Source of the DNA: Chthonomonadales bacterium
Lineage (GTDB): Bacteria; Armatimonadota; Chthonomonadetes; Chthonomonadales; CAJBBX01
NCBI GenBank assembly: GCA_027459625.1
Contig: DAIDHP010000035.1
Location: 1 to 41,424, forward strand
Reading direction: 5' to 3'
DNA length: 41,424 bases
The position numbers and the translations under genes were made by a program. The notes beneath the pieces were generated by a model. That model did not search any database. It was given only the letters and a program-made list of their open reading frames with translations, and was not told the origin of the DNA. This document shows, piece by piece, positions 1-9,072 of the stretch. Positions within the stretch are counted from its first letter, which is position 1. The number at the start of each line of letters is the position of its first letter.

Positions 1-536
1 TCGCTTAACGGTTACGGTTTCCTGCACCGTAGAGGACTTGCACCTCCGAGAGCATGAACATGCCCGGCATACAAAAATAGGCTTCGGAGCGTTGCTCGTT
101 CCGAAGCCGATATACAACAATTAAAGGAAGGCGCCATTGCCTGGTTGAGGATAAGCCGTGTATGTTAATGGTAATTGCAAAAATGAAATGGAATGGTTTC
201 CATGTAATCTTGACATGCCAAAGAACGACTCAATAGTGAATTCCGTTTTAACCTGTCTGTGTATTAAGGAACGCACATTCCTTGATTTACATCAACCAAC
301 TCACTAAGAATATGGCGCCCTCGCCTTCCATCAGGAAAACGCATCCAGCCACCTTCCATGTCCATTTGAACCTCTCGTTCGCTACGAAGATTCTATGAGG
401 TTGCTGAAGGCATTTCCCTCAAATAAGGTGTTCGTTCACTCAAAATGCGACGCATAATCGGAATGATAAATATTTATCCTCAAACCCTTTTTTCTTTTGA
501 CGATATTGTTGCGTCGCATGAGAGTATGAACGAGGA
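1..536. other. Gene-poor left edge
   Basis: No convincing protein gene is visible here. The first about 70 bases, read on the minus strand, contain GGAGGTGCAAGTCCTC followed by paired-looking segments, which resembles a structured RNA (the GTGCAAGTCC core recalls domain I of some group II introns). Too little remains in the window to decide. A terminator-like hairpin lies at 80-108. A TTGACA box at 210-215 with AATAGT 16 bases later is a possible plus-strand promoter, but no plus-strand gene follows it. The remainder, about 240-536, shows nothing recognisable. Confidence 0.4.
80..108 (-). terminator. Rho-independent terminator, minus strand
   Basis: A perfect 9-bp stem, GGCTTCGGA paired with TCCGAAGCC, encloses an 11-base loop. 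Read on the minus strand it is followed at once by TATTTTTG, the expected U-rich tail. It could end the minus-strand transcript coming from 537-902, although it sits about 430 bases downstream of that stop. No plus-strand U tract follows the hairpin. Confidence 0.6.
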
Positions 537-902
537 TTATGCCGCCAAAGGCACCGGTGTTTCCTCTTTGACATAAAAGGGGATCGCCGATCCATCCTCT
601 TCAAGAATAGTTACCATCGATACCTTGTCCAATCGAATGTCCTCGGTATCCACAATGAGATAGCCGCCATAAAGTGGCACGAAGGTAACGTCGTACACTT
701 TTGAGACGGTATGCATCATGTTTCCGCGTCGATCTATCCAATGGATGTCGCAGGTTTTGTAAATGAGCTTCTTAGCATCTGTTATTCCCACTGTAGTGCC
801 TCCCTTCGTACTACATCCTGTATTAACGGCAAACCGCTCAAGGCTATATATCCGTCTTTTTACCGGTTTCTCGAAAATAGACCCGTAGGTGTCGATTGCC
901 AA
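537..902 (-). CDS. Hypothetical protein, 121 aa
   Basis: I do not recognise this protein. It has a plausible amino-acid composition, with mixed hydrophobic and charged residues and no low-complexity runs. Its centre looks like small beta strands (KLIYKTCDIHWIDRRGN, then YGGYLIVDTEDIRLDKV), so a compact soluble beta-rich fold is likely. It has no signal peptide or membrane segment. The open frame begins with a TTG codon that lacks a clear Shine-Dalgarno sequence, so the true start may lie further in, for example at the ATG pair near 715-720. It lies upstream of the terminator-like hairpin at 80-108 and 180 bases downstream of phhB on the same strand. Being a real gene is probable but not certain. 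Confidence 0.5.
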   Translation of the reverse strand: MAIDTYGSIFEKPVKRRIYSLERFAVNTGCSTKGGTTVGITDAKKLIYKTCDIHWIDRRGNMMHTVSKVYDVTFVPLYGGYLIVDTEDIRLDKVSMVTILEEDGSAIPFYVKEETPVPLAA

Positions 903-1083
903 TGATATGCGGGAGGATATAACTGCGATCCATTCATAACAGTCTCCCGCTGAATTGGAAGTGCGTTTTTCACGAAGAGGGGATCAATTGTGGCGATGTG
1001 AATGGCTCATAGGGACGAATGCATATTGTGGTCGTCCGCTCATATCTCATCAGAAAAAAAACATACTGGTATCACCTGTTTTA

Positions 1084-1425
1084 CTATTGGGAATACAACG
1101 TATCCGTCTTTGCAGCCATGATAAAATCGTTCAGATGCAATCCGTCAATTCGATGCGTCCACCAAGAGACCGTCACCTTCCCATACTCCACAAGCAGTGC
1201 GGGATGATGCGCTTCCATCTCCGCTACCTCCCCAACTTTGTTGGCGAACCGCATCGCAAGTTTGAAGTCCGGAAACTTGAACTGCCGGGCCAAGCGAGGG
1301 ATATCGTGAATCACATCCACCCTCCAAGCTGGGATATCCTTGATTAGTCCTCTAATCTCCTCCTCGGATAGCGGCTTCGCACCGAGCATGCATGGAACAC
1401 ATTTTTGATTCTCGAATGCACTCAT
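1084..1425 (-). CDS. phhB: Pterin-4a-carbinolamine dehydratase
   Basis: At 113 aa this has the usual length of the family. It dehydrates 4a-hydroxytetrahydrobiopterin to quinonoid dihydropterin, recycling the cofactor of aromatic amino-acid hydroxylases. In bacteria that lack such hydroxylases it has been linked to molybdopterin metabolism. The signature is clear: E-A-H-H-P around residues 71-75 and the TH..GL..ND stretch around 90-100, with H73, H74 and H91 matching the conserved active-site histidines of the family. The ATG start is supported by GAGAGG about 7 bases upstream. No phenylalanine hydroxylase is visible in the window, so the partner pathway is unknown. Start and identity are both well supported. 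Confidence 0.93.
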   Translation of the reverse strand: MSAFENQKCVPCMLGAKPLSEEEIRGLIKDIPAWRVDVIHDIPRLARQFKFPDFKLAMRFANKVGEVAEMEAHHPALLVEYGKVTVSWWTHRIDGLHLNDFIMAAKTDTLYSQ

Positions 1426-1531
1426 ATTAAGCCTCTCAATCTAGCAAAATTCAAATGCGTTGGCTTCCTATTACGGATTTTTCGGAACACTTGTGTCTCC
1501 TCTCGCGGCATGACTAATTCCATATGCCAAA

Positions 1532-2818
1532 TTATGGATATTGAAAGAAAAGATGTGCGTGATAAATATCCATCGGTTTTGGTGCGCCTTTGACGATAAA
1601 TCCCTGCTTGGTACGCCGATAGGTCACCGGGTTTCCCCTGAAAGGATGCAGTGTTTCCGGTGCAATTTCATCCAATGAAGCGGGATACGCCCCATGCTTG
1701 GCGTGATACTCCAACACCGCCGTGGATGCCAGCAAGATGCTGCGCTCCGTAAAAGCTCCTGTTCCCATCACCTTGAAATAGTTTGTTAACGGTACGAGTA
1801 ATTCAGATGATAACAACCAAGTGATATCCTTAATATGAAAAGCATGGTTCATATCACGATTAATGCCGTCAATTGCGTTATCGATCGCCTGTGTTCTTCG
1901 CGGAAGCTTCAAACACGCCGCCTTGTATAGTGGAATCAACTCCTTAAGGGTAATCGCCATATTTGCATCAGCTAACTTTCCATTTGACATGGATTCAAAT
2001 CCATTATCATCTTCCACTGACTCACCATTTACAACCATATTGCATGAGCTGATAGCCATGATGATTTCGCCCTGCACCGCTTTTTTGAGGTCCGGATCCA
2101 TTATGTCGCTGCTTACCTCATCATGTATTAACTGAACCGCCAGGGGATTATTCGCATATCGCCGCAAAATATCTCGCATTCCAATCAACACATCATAATC
2201 CAAATCCGATTCATCAATCAATGCGATGAAGATTGGGTCCGTCCCCGCATCTCTCGCCAGTTTGAAACCCATCGTTTGCGTCTTAATCGCCTGCTTCCAC
2301 TGACCACGCCGCTCTTGAGCGAGGCTCTCCGCTCGAAGCAAATAGTATGCTGTTCTCAGGGTTTTCAATTCAGAAAAATGAATGTTGAATACATGAGTCC
2401 AGTCTTTTTCGAATACGCAGTCGGGCTTGGAAACCGCTGCGTATACCAATTTCATGAGATTCCCTCTCTGTGCAACCGTTTTGCAAGCGATGTTGGATTG
2501 TTTCGATATGCAATCCGAATGATCCAATCTTGAAAGAGCCACCATTTGATTTGAGGTGAAAGGATGTTTCTTCAACAGTTCCGTCAGCCTGTCGTAGTCG
2601 ATCGCTGCATTCAACCGCGCCGGAGGCAGTGTCTGTTGAAAATGACTTGGATCGGCATTGATGCCTGCCTGCCTCGCCATTTTAAGCTCCTGAGGCAGAC
2701 AGTCCGCTGCGTTGTTGATATGGATGATAAGCGTAGCGAAAAAATACGCTCCATATGCCGCAAACACAATCACCGTGAATACGAACAGACTCACCAAAGC
2801 TATCAACACTCGTTTCAT
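1532..2818 (-). CDS. Membrane-anchored protein, paralogue of 4095-5393
   Basis: A 428-aa protein with one N-terminal membrane segment (about residues 4-30) and a long, mostly helical extracytoplasmic part. I know no named family for it. The C-terminal block YHAKHGAYPASLDEIAP followed by GNPVTYRRTKQGF resembles the C-terminal end of pseudopilin-like proteins, where a YP-SL-EL-P motif precedes small beta strands. It aligns along its whole length with the protein at 4095-5393 (shared CLPQE/TLPQE, HPF/LT..Q, AVQGEIIM, KELIPLY.AAC and the C-terminal block), so the two arose by duplication. An upstream TTG at 2839 would extend it, but the ATG at 2818 has AGAGGA 8 bases before it and matches the paralogue's start, so I chose it. 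Confidence 0.75.
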   Translation of the reverse strand: MKRVLIALVSLFVFTVIVFAAYGAYFFATLIIHINNAADCLPQELKMARQAGINADPSHFQQTLPPARLNAAIDYDRLTELLKKHPFTSNQMVALSRLDHSDCISKQSNIACKTVAQRGNLMKLVYAAVSKPDCVFEKDWTHVFNIHFSELKTLRTAYYLLRAESLAQERRGQWKQAIKTQTMGFKLARDAGTDPIFIALIDESDLDYDVLIGMRDILRRYANNPLAVQLIHDEVSSDIMDPDLKKAVQGEIIMAISSCNMVVNGESVEDDNGFESMSNGKLADANMAITLKELIPLYKAACLKLPRRTQAIDNAIDGINRDMNHAFHIKDITWLLSSELLVPLTNYFKVMGTGAFTERSILLASTAVLEYHAKHGAYPASLDEIAPETLHPFRGNPVTYRRTKQGFIVKGAPKPMDIYHAHLFFQYP

Positions 2819-3077
2819 GGTTGCATTCCTCTTTCGCAATGAAGTTCGAGCAAGGATAATTCAAATAACGATCTGATCCTAATGGTGAAAAAAGTTATCG
2901 TAATGGCAACTAATAGGTGAATAATGGCAACCCGTTCAACGTATCAATAGGCAAGACGGATCGACAAAAAAAGCCCATCAAACACACCCGAAACGGGAAA
3001 TATCTCATGCGCATTTTTATATATCGACGCATCAATCTCCTTCCCGGTTTCGATTTTTTGCGATATAGGAGGAAGAA

Positions 3078-4055
3078 ATGAAGATCATCACATTGGAGGA
3101 GCACTACTCTTACGCCGCACTTAAAGAGGATGTCCCCCAAACCCCCACTCGATCCTCCAACAACCCGTACATGGAGGAGGTTCGAGTGAAGCTCGCCGAT
3201 CTAGGTGAAGCGAGACTTGCGGATATGGACAAGAACGGGATATCGATGCAAATTCTCTCCATCTCCGCCATGGATGAGTCGCTGGTAAAAGAGATATCCA
3301 ATGAAATACTCATCGTCAAGGATGTAAATGACAGGTTAGCCGAGCGAATCAGTCGCAACCCCGATCGTTACATTGGCCTAGCAACTCTCCCTCTGCGTCA
3401 CCAGGAAGAAGCGGCAGCGGAGTTGGAGCGATGCATAACACAACTTGGATATGTTGGGGCGGTCGTGAATGGAACCACTGACGGCTTATTCCTGGATCAT
3501 CCCAGCTTCGAGCCTATCCTCGCCACAGCGGAACGGCTTGAAGCGCCGATTTACATCCACCCCGCCCCGCCCTCAAAACCCATATTCGACGCCTATTACG
3601 CCGGTCTGCCCGAAGAGACGTCCCAGACGCTCTCCATCAGCGGTTGGGGCTGGCACGCGGAGGTCGGTCTGCACGCGCTCAGGCTTATTCTCGCGGGAAC
3701 GTTTGACCGTCACCCGAATCTCCAAGTTATCATTGGCCATAATGGCGAGTTCATCCCTTATTGCCTTGATCGATCGGATATGCTTCTAAGCCGTGCCGCT
3801 CCGCATTTGCAAAAAAGGCTAAGAGACTATTTCCTTGGCAATTTCCATATCACAACAAGCGGATATTTCTCACTCCCCTCGTTTTTATGCGCCCTGCAAA
3901 CGGTCGGTGCGGAACGCATTCTCTTTGCAATTGATTATCCATACAGCCCCAATGCAAAGGGGAGGGGTTTTCTCGATTCTCTGCCGATACCGAAGGATCA
4001 GTTGGATCTGATCGCTCATGGCAACGCGGAGAAACTGCTGAAATTACACGTCTGA
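3078..4055 (+). CDS. Amidohydrolase-2 family metal-dependent hydrolase/decarboxylase
   Basis: A 325-aa TIM-barrel enzyme of the ACMSD/gamma-resorcylate decarboxylase branch of the amidohydrolase superfamily. Candidate metal ligands are in place: E7 and H9 in LEEH, H161 in YIHP and D286 in FAIDYPY. H221 in IGHNGE matches the second conserved histidine of the family. Known members decarboxylate resorcylate or dihydroxybenzoate-type acids or hydrolyse related substrates, and the substrate here cannot be read from sequence. The ATG follows a strong AGGAGG site. The gene stands alone on the plus strand between two divergent or convergent paralogous membrane proteins, and nothing links their functions directly. 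Confidence 0.87.
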   Translation: MKIITLEEHYSYAALKEDVPQTPTRSSNNPYMEEVRVKLADLGEARLADMDKNGISMQILSISAMDESLVKEISNEILIVKDVNDRLAERISRNPDRYIGLATLPLRHQEEAAAELERCITQLGYVGAVVNGTTDGLFLDHPSFEPILATAERLEAPIYIHPAPPSKPIFDAYYAGLPEETSQTLSISGWGWHAEVGLHALRLILAGTFDRHPNLQVIIGHNGEFIPYCLDRSDMLLSRAAPHLQKRLRDYFLGNFHITTSGYFSLPSFLCALQTVGAERILFAIDYPYSPNAKGRGFLDSLPIPKDQLDLIAHGNAEKLLKLHV

Positions 4056-4060
4056 TTCGC

Positions 4061-4102
4061 ATCCTTGATGGCTTCGATGGCGCATGTTGTGCGCTCAAGG
4101 AT
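4061..4102. terminator. Hairpin between convergent genes
   Basis: ATCCTTGA at 4061-4068 pairs with TCAAGGAT at 4095-4102, and a smaller GCGC/GCGC pairing sits inside the loop. The hairpin separates the convergent ends of the amidohydrolase gene and the membrane-protein gene, and it overlaps the latter's stop codon. No clear U tract follows on either strand, so a terminator role is only suggested by position. Confidence 0.3.
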
Positions 4103-5393
4103 ACTTGAACGCAACCTTAGCACCGCGAAGGTCCATCGGTTGTGACGCCCCGGTGACGGTGAAACCGCTTTTCTCGCGATGGTAGATGACCGGGTTCCCC
4201 ATGGCGGGATGCAGCGTTTCCGGTGCGATCTTATCCAGGGAGGCGGGATAGGAACCGTGCTTGACGTGGTACTTCAAAACCGCTGCGGACGCAAGCAAAA
4301 CATTGCGCTCCGTGTAATCTGCTCCCCCAAGCCATGCGGGATTGATTATGGGCATGAATACCATCGGCAAAATCCACGCCACATCATGCGTTTTGGCGGC
4401 GTGATTTATGTCCTGCTGGATACGACCGTATGCGGTTGACAATGATTGAGTTCTTGCAGGAGGTTTAATGCAAGCCGCCTGATACAGTGGTATCATCTCT
4501 TTCAGGTAGATAGCCAATCCCGCGTCAAGAATAGACTTTCCGGCGAGATGATTGAGCATCGCCTTCTGTTTACTATTCGTAACGTCGGACAACACATTTT
4601 TTTGGATCACCTCACCGCATGCGCTGATGCCCATTATGATTTCGCCCTGCACCGCTCGCTTGATATTTATATCCCCCATGGAATGAGTGACAGTATCGAT
4701 GATGAGACTCAGCGACTTCGGATTCGCAGCGTAACGCTCCATGATCGTTTGCATCCCGATGAGAGTGTTATAATTCAGGCTCGATTCAACAAGCAGCGCA
4801 AGCATGGTCGAATCCGATTCCGCATCTTTCGCCAGCTTGAAACCGAACGCCTGGGTCTTAATCGCCTGGGACCAGTTTCCTTGCCTCAATTGAAGAAGGC
4901 TCTCCACACGCATCATAAAACCTACGGTTTGTATGGTCGCAAGTTCGCGAAACTTTTCGCTTAACGCATGAGACCAATCGTGCACGAAGACGCAATCCGG
5001 CTTGGATGTCGCATCCGTCACAAACTTCATCACGTCCGGTCTCTGAGACAAAATTTGTATGGCTAGAGCAACCTGATCGGGGGGACAGTTCGGGTGTATA
5101 AATCTTATTAAAGCTGAATTCTGTTTGGCTGTTAGCGGGTGCTTCTTCAATAGATCGGTAAGCTTATCTATATCCCGAGCTGCATTGAGTTTCGGTGGAG
5201 GAAGAGGTTGCTGAAATTGGCTGGGATCGATGTTTATTCCCGCCTGGCTCGCCAGTCGCTCCTCTTGGGGGAGTGTCGCCGCCATCGCGTTGACATGGTG
5301 GATAATCGAGTGAAGAAAAAAGACTGCGTAAAATGCAAATAGCATAAACGACACAACTAACGCTATCAGTAACGTTATGAAAAATCGCTTCAC
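4095..5393 (-). CDS. Membrane-anchored protein, paralogue of 1532-2818
   Basis: A 432-aa protein beginning with a GTG codon preceded by AGGGGG about 9 bases upstream. The architecture is that of its paralogue: an N-terminal membrane helix (about residues 4-28), a large helical periplasmic or extracellular region, and a pseudopilin-like C-terminus (KYHVKHGSYPASLDKIAP, then GNPVIYHREKSGF). Shared blocks run the full length of both proteins, so this is whole-gene duplication and not domain sharing. The function is unknown. The C-terminal pattern is the one seen near the end of prepilin-like proteins, but there is no prepilin cleavage motif here, only an ordinary anchor. The amidohydrolase gene lies between the two copies on the other strand. 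Confidence 0.77.
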   Translation of the reverse strand: MKRFFITLLIALVVSFMLFAFYAVFFLHSIIHHVNAMAATLPQEERLASQAGINIDPSQFQQPLPPPKLNAARDIDKLTDLLKKHPLTAKQNSALIRFIHPNCPPDQVALAIQILSQRPDVMKFVTDATSKPDCVFVHDWSHALSEKFRELATIQTVGFMMRVESLLQLRQGNWSQAIKTQAFGFKLAKDAESDSTMLALLVESSLNYNTLIGMQTIMERYAANPKSLSLIIDTVTHSMGDINIKRAVQGEIIMGISACGEVIQKNVLSDVTNSKQKAMLNHLAGKSILDAGLAIYLKEMIPLYQAACIKPPARTQSLSTAYGRIQQDINHAAKTHDVAWILPMVFMPIINPAWLGGADYTERNVLLASAAVLKYHVKHGSYPASLDKIAPETLHPAMGNPVIYHREKSGFTVTGASQPMDLRGAKVAFKYP

Positions 5394-5639
5394 GTTTGAT
5401 TACCCCCTTCAATGAAAACAACTTATTCTCTTACATAGCTCGCAAGCCGCAAAATATGTCATGATAAAAATAATTAGATGAATTCTAGCCAATTCATTTA
5501 ACGAATGGAGTCTTAGCGGGCTGTCAATAAGATCGTATGTCATTCATGTCCGATATGTAAGTCTTATTCGGCTATGATTCTGCAATGACCACACGATCCC
5601 CTTCCTGGTTTCCACTAACGCATCACATAGGAGTTTTAC

Positions 5640-6278
5640 ATGAAAAGCATCTTACTTCCTAAACCGACTCGTTTTCGCGGTTTATCCCTTTACGAAACCC
5701 TGCAACGTAGAAAAACGGCCCGCTCTTATGAGAGTAAGGAACTCCCACTCCAAACGCTCTCCAATCTGCTATGGGCGGCTTTCGGAGTGAACAGAGAGAT
5801 TGGTCCATTTGGCGATCCGGGCAGAACCGCCGCCTCCGCCAGCAACTCCCAGGAGATCGAAATCTACGTGTTGTTGCGAGGAGGAAGCTATCTCTACGAT
5901 TCACATCGGCATGAGTTGAACCAAGTCGCCTCCGGGGATATCCGATGGATCGCCATTGGCACGCGCCAAGGAAGGAACGGTGCGGAAGCGGCTGTGCGGT
6001 TGATTTACGTGGCGAATATCGCCAAGTTCAGCACGGCGGGTTACCAGGAGCCAGGCTTGTACGATAAGGAGACGCAAAAGGCTTACTTTTACGTTGACAC
6101 GGGACTCATCGCCCAAAACGTCTATCTGTTCGCCGCCTCGCAGGGTTTGGTCGCTTGGTTTCACAACTGCGATAAGGAGGGGGCGATCAAACAGTTACGC
6201 CTATCGCCCACCCAACTGCCGCTCTTCGGGCAAACAGTCGGCTATGAGAGGCTGGAGGAACCCGATTCCCACGAATAA
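5640..6278 (+). CDS. Nitroreductase-family (SagB/ThcOx-like) oxidoreductase
   Basis: A 212-aa protein with the flavin-binding start of the nitroreductase fold, RRKTARSY at about residues 24-31, followed by LLWAAFGVNR, then SASNSQEIEIYVLL and the C-terminal NVYLFAASQGLVAWF helix-strand unit. These FMN enzymes use NAD(P)H to reduce nitro compounds or quinones, or, in the SagB/ThcOx branch, oxidise thiazolines or oxazolines. No cyclodehydratase partner is nearby, so a peptide-modifying role is not supported. The ATG follows AGGAG at a good distance. The gene converges with the glycosidase gene at 6303, leaving only about 24 bases between them. Whether this enzyme is cytoplasmic is inferred from the lack of a signal peptide. 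Confidence 0.85.
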   Translation: MKSILLPKPTRFRGLSLYETLQRRKTARSYESKELPLQTLSNLLWAAFGVNREIGPFGDPGRTAASASNSQEIEIYVLLRGGSYLYDSHRHELNQVASGDIRWIAIGTRQGRNGAEAAVRLIYVANIAKFSTAGYQEPGLYDKETQKAYFYVDTGLIAQNVYLFAASQGLVAWFHNCDKEGAIKQLRLSPTQLPLFGQTVGYERLEEPDSHE

Positions 6279-6302
6279 CCCCACGTTCTCGTCAAAGGAG
6301 CG

Positions 6303-8840
6303 TCACCCCTTGGACATACGTGGTATCACGATGCGATACTCTCCAGGCGACATAATCCATCCTTCCCCGGAGCGTTTCACGGGAACCCTTTTGCCGGCGA
6401 TGACCCGAAAACACTCCGCCTTCGCCGCCAATGGGGATTTCCACACAAAACGCCGCTCCCGTGATTCCAAATTCGCGACGGGTTTGTCGAAGGAAGAAGT
6501 CAAGCAACTACCCACCAGAATGGAATCCGGATGCACGATCAGTTGGAAGGTGTTCGGGGACGTCATCTGGAGAATATACATTCCGCTTCCATCGTAATGC
6601 ACCCACGGCGAAGAGCCGACGCCCGTGATCCGATTCGGATGTTTGGGAAGGGGCAACGGATGCCAATCGGGATTGATTGAGCGTGAGTGGTAAGCCTCGT
6701 CAGGGGTCATCAACAGGCTGAGGTTATATTTGAACGAAGTCGCCATTGGCGGAAGAACCAAATGGTCCGTCCCCGCCTTGTATTTGATTCCTCGAGGCAG
6801 CATGTGAAACGCCTCCCGCGCTACCATATAGCTCACCGCCTTGGTTGGAGTGTAGAGCAGATTGAGCCAGTGCGCGTTCCAGTCCGTGTTCCATCGCGCC
6901 GTGGCTATGGTGTCGTACTGAAACTGGCAGGCTATCTGGCATTCGCCGCTGCGGAAATGAGCCGCAAGAGCCGGATAGAGGTAACAACTTGTGTTCGTTG
7001 CGGGGGCGTCAAACTCGTACGCAACCCTGGCCTTCCGCGCCAGTATGGGGTCAAACTTCAGCGGTCCCACCTCCGGCAATAGATCTCTCCCATCGTTGAT
7101 CTGCGCCCAGCCGCCAGGATAAGCGCTCACGGTGATCGCGTCGCATGCGGAATCGGCGATCGCCTGCGTGATATCATCCCCGGGACTGTAAAAATAGGAG
7201 ATTGCGATCGGTTGCCTCGCCCCAGTGCTCCTTATGGCTTCGATCATTTCGGTGATATACACTCGCATTAACGCATATCGGAAGAGCGGAAAGTAAGCGG
7301 GATCGTCTTTCAAGCGATACTTTTGCAGCCAATCGCGCCATAGCTCGCGGAAAATCCGATGGTCCCTGTCCAGCACCTCTTTCGTCTCCCCTTGGGGCTG
7401 ATACGCATCCCACGTGATATCGTCGTAGCCGAAATACGCGGGCTCGTTCATCACCTCCAGAAAGACGACCGGTGGATCCGCCTTGAGCGGCTTGTTATTA
7501 TAGGGGTTCCTATGATTCAGGAACTGACGGATGAAGTTCGCCGCCGCCTTTTTCGCCTTCGGCACGAACATCATGCCGGGCTTCGAAGTGACATTCGAGA
7601 AGGAGTCCGGCAAAGCGTTGGGGCTCCCCCACCACGCGATCAAAGTGAAGTAGAAGTACATATCCCGTTTCTCGCACTGCGCCACAAGATACTGTAACAG
7701 GTCCAGATGAATGTTCTCCTGAAGGTTGCCGTCGCCGTCGCTCATCTCCCTGTCGAACACATGGATGCGAATCGCCTGAACCCCCATCTCCTTCATATTG
7801 TCCAGGTCCTTGCGGATGGTCGCTTTCATATCCACCCCGGTCTTCTCCATGTTCACAAACTGCCACCACGACATGGGATAGTAATTCGTACCCCACAACG
7901 CCACCTCCTTGCCGTCGGGGTAACGCAATACTCCGTCCTTCACGTGGATCGGTCGCAAGGGTAGCGGTGAACCGACCGGTCCCGGCTTGGGACGATGGTA
8001 CACCGGCGTCTGACTCTTCCTGTTCTCCTCCATCCATCCCGGCGAGCCGGTGTAAAGCAGATAAGGCGACTTGTACATTCCGCCGCCGTAAGTGGGATTC
8101 TCCACCATCACGGTCAGCACGTTGATATCGCCATAGCGAATGAGATCGGAGGGAACCGTATAGTCACGCACGGTATCCCAGCCGTTTGTGTGACCTATCT
8201 CCACCCCGTTCCAGTAAGTGATATCGTTGTCATCAGCCGCCCTCAAATACACATGCAGCGGCTCTCCCTTCCACGCTTCGGGTATCGTTATGTGCGCACG
8301 GCACCAGGCGTTATCGTTGCTCTCCCACATTTTCGGAATGCGCACATCTTGCCAGCTTGTGTCGTCAATGTCAGGCGATGCCCAGTGAGGATCGATCGGT
8401 TCCGTGGCGGGGATGAATTTTTGCTTCCATACGATATTCGCGAGGTCGATGCCGCGGCGAACCACCACGGAGGCTTTCGCACCCGCCGCTCCGCAGATCA
8501 GTTTTGCTTGCACACTTTCCTGAGCCATTGTCACCTCGGCGATTACAAACCTCCACCCCCCTGGCGGGAGTTCAATGGCGGTGCGTGCGGGAGACACCGT
8601 GCCTCCCTCGCATTTGAGGATCAGTTCGCCCCTTAGCCCCTCGCCGGTTCCGTTATACAGCGTAACCGGGATGATCGCGCTCCGATCGGGGCAAATCGCC
8701 TGAGGGGTCACCCGAATCGCCAATCCGGATGTCCTCTCCTCTCCGAAAGCGCCGTTTGCGTTTGCCGTCAGCGCGACGGCGGATATCGCCGCGCACCCCT
8801 CCAGAAATCCTCTGCGCGTAATGCGTCCCCAGCTCTTCAT
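6303..8840 (-). CDS. Tat-exported clan-A-like glycoside hydrolase
   Basis: An 845-aa secreted enzyme. Residues 6-15 (RITRRGFLEG) plus the following Ala-rich hydrophobic stretch form a twin-arginine signal. A beta-rich N-terminal region follows, including a jelly-roll carbohydrate-binding-like domain at about 135-265 that resembles the sugar-binding domain of GH2 enzymes. A TIM barrel spans about 300-680. E466 in VMNEP is the likely acid/base, and E609 in VAYEFD is a good candidate nucleophile. The C-terminal about 120 residues are a beta-rich accessory domain. Substrate is not readable; GH5/GH2-related mannanase or glucanase activities are typical. ATG start with GGGGGA upstream. No transporter or second polysaccharide enzyme adjoins it. 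Confidence 0.85.
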   Translation of the reverse strand: MKSWGRITRRGFLEGCAAISAVALTANANGAFGEERTSGLAIRVTPQAICPDRSAIIPVTLYNGTGEGLRGELILKCEGGTVSPARTAIELPPGGWRFVIAEVTMAQESVQAKLICGAAGAKASVVVRRGIDLANIVWKQKFIPATEPIDPHWASPDIDDTSWQDVRIPKMWESNDNAWCRAHITIPEAWKGEPLHVYLRAADDNDITYWNGVEIGHTNGWDTVRDYTVPSDLIRYGDINVLTVMVENPTYGGGMYKSPYLLYTGSPGWMEENRKSQTPVYHRPKPGPVGSPLPLRPIHVKDGVLRYPDGKEVALWGTNYYPMSWWQFVNMEKTGVDMKATIRKDLDNMKEMGVQAIRIHVFDREMSDGDGNLQENIHLDLLQYLVAQCEKRDMYFYFTLIAWWGSPNALPDSFSNVTSKPGMMFVPKAKKAAANFIRQFLNHRNPYNNKPLKADPPVVFLEVMNEPAYFGYDDITWDAYQPQGETKEVLDRDHRIFRELWRDWLQKYRLKDDPAYFPLFRYALMRVYITEMIEAIRSTGARQPIAISYFYSPGDDITQAIADSACDAITVSAYPGGWAQINDGRDLLPEVGPLKFDPILARKARVAYEFDAPATNTSCYLYPALAAHFRSGECQIACQFQYDTIATARWNTDWNAHWLNLLYTPTKAVSYMVAREAFHMLPRGIKYKAGTDHLVLPPMATSFKYNLSLLMTPDEAYHSRSINPDWHPLPLPKHPNRITGVGSSPWVHYDGSGMYILQMTSPNTFQLIVHPDSILVGSCLTSSFDKPVANLESRERRFVWKSPLAAKAECFRVIAGKRVPVKRSGEGWIMSPGEYRIVIPRMSKG

Positions 8841-9072
8841 ATGTTCCCCCTATATCTGTGCAATCTCTTACAGTTTAACGCATTTCGAGGGGAATCTCAT
8901 GAGGATAGGGGTTGAATCTCATGCAAAGACGCATGGCGAAGTAAATCTGGAATGGCGAATGTGGCGGAGAAGAAGAGCGCAGAGTATGAACTGAGATGTG
9001 CAAGGGTCGGAACCAAGAAATGCGGTACACTACCTACTTACACTACATTCGCCTGCATGTCGGGTTAACATA

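Noticed and set aside
2819-2839. Longer start (TTG at 2839) for the membrane protein
   Set aside because: The ATG at 2818 has AGAGGA at good spacing and lines up with the paralogue's start.
6094-6597. 167-codon plus-strand frame overlapping nitroreductase and glycosidase ends
   Set aside because: It is a shadow of two well-supported genes and lacks a start signal.
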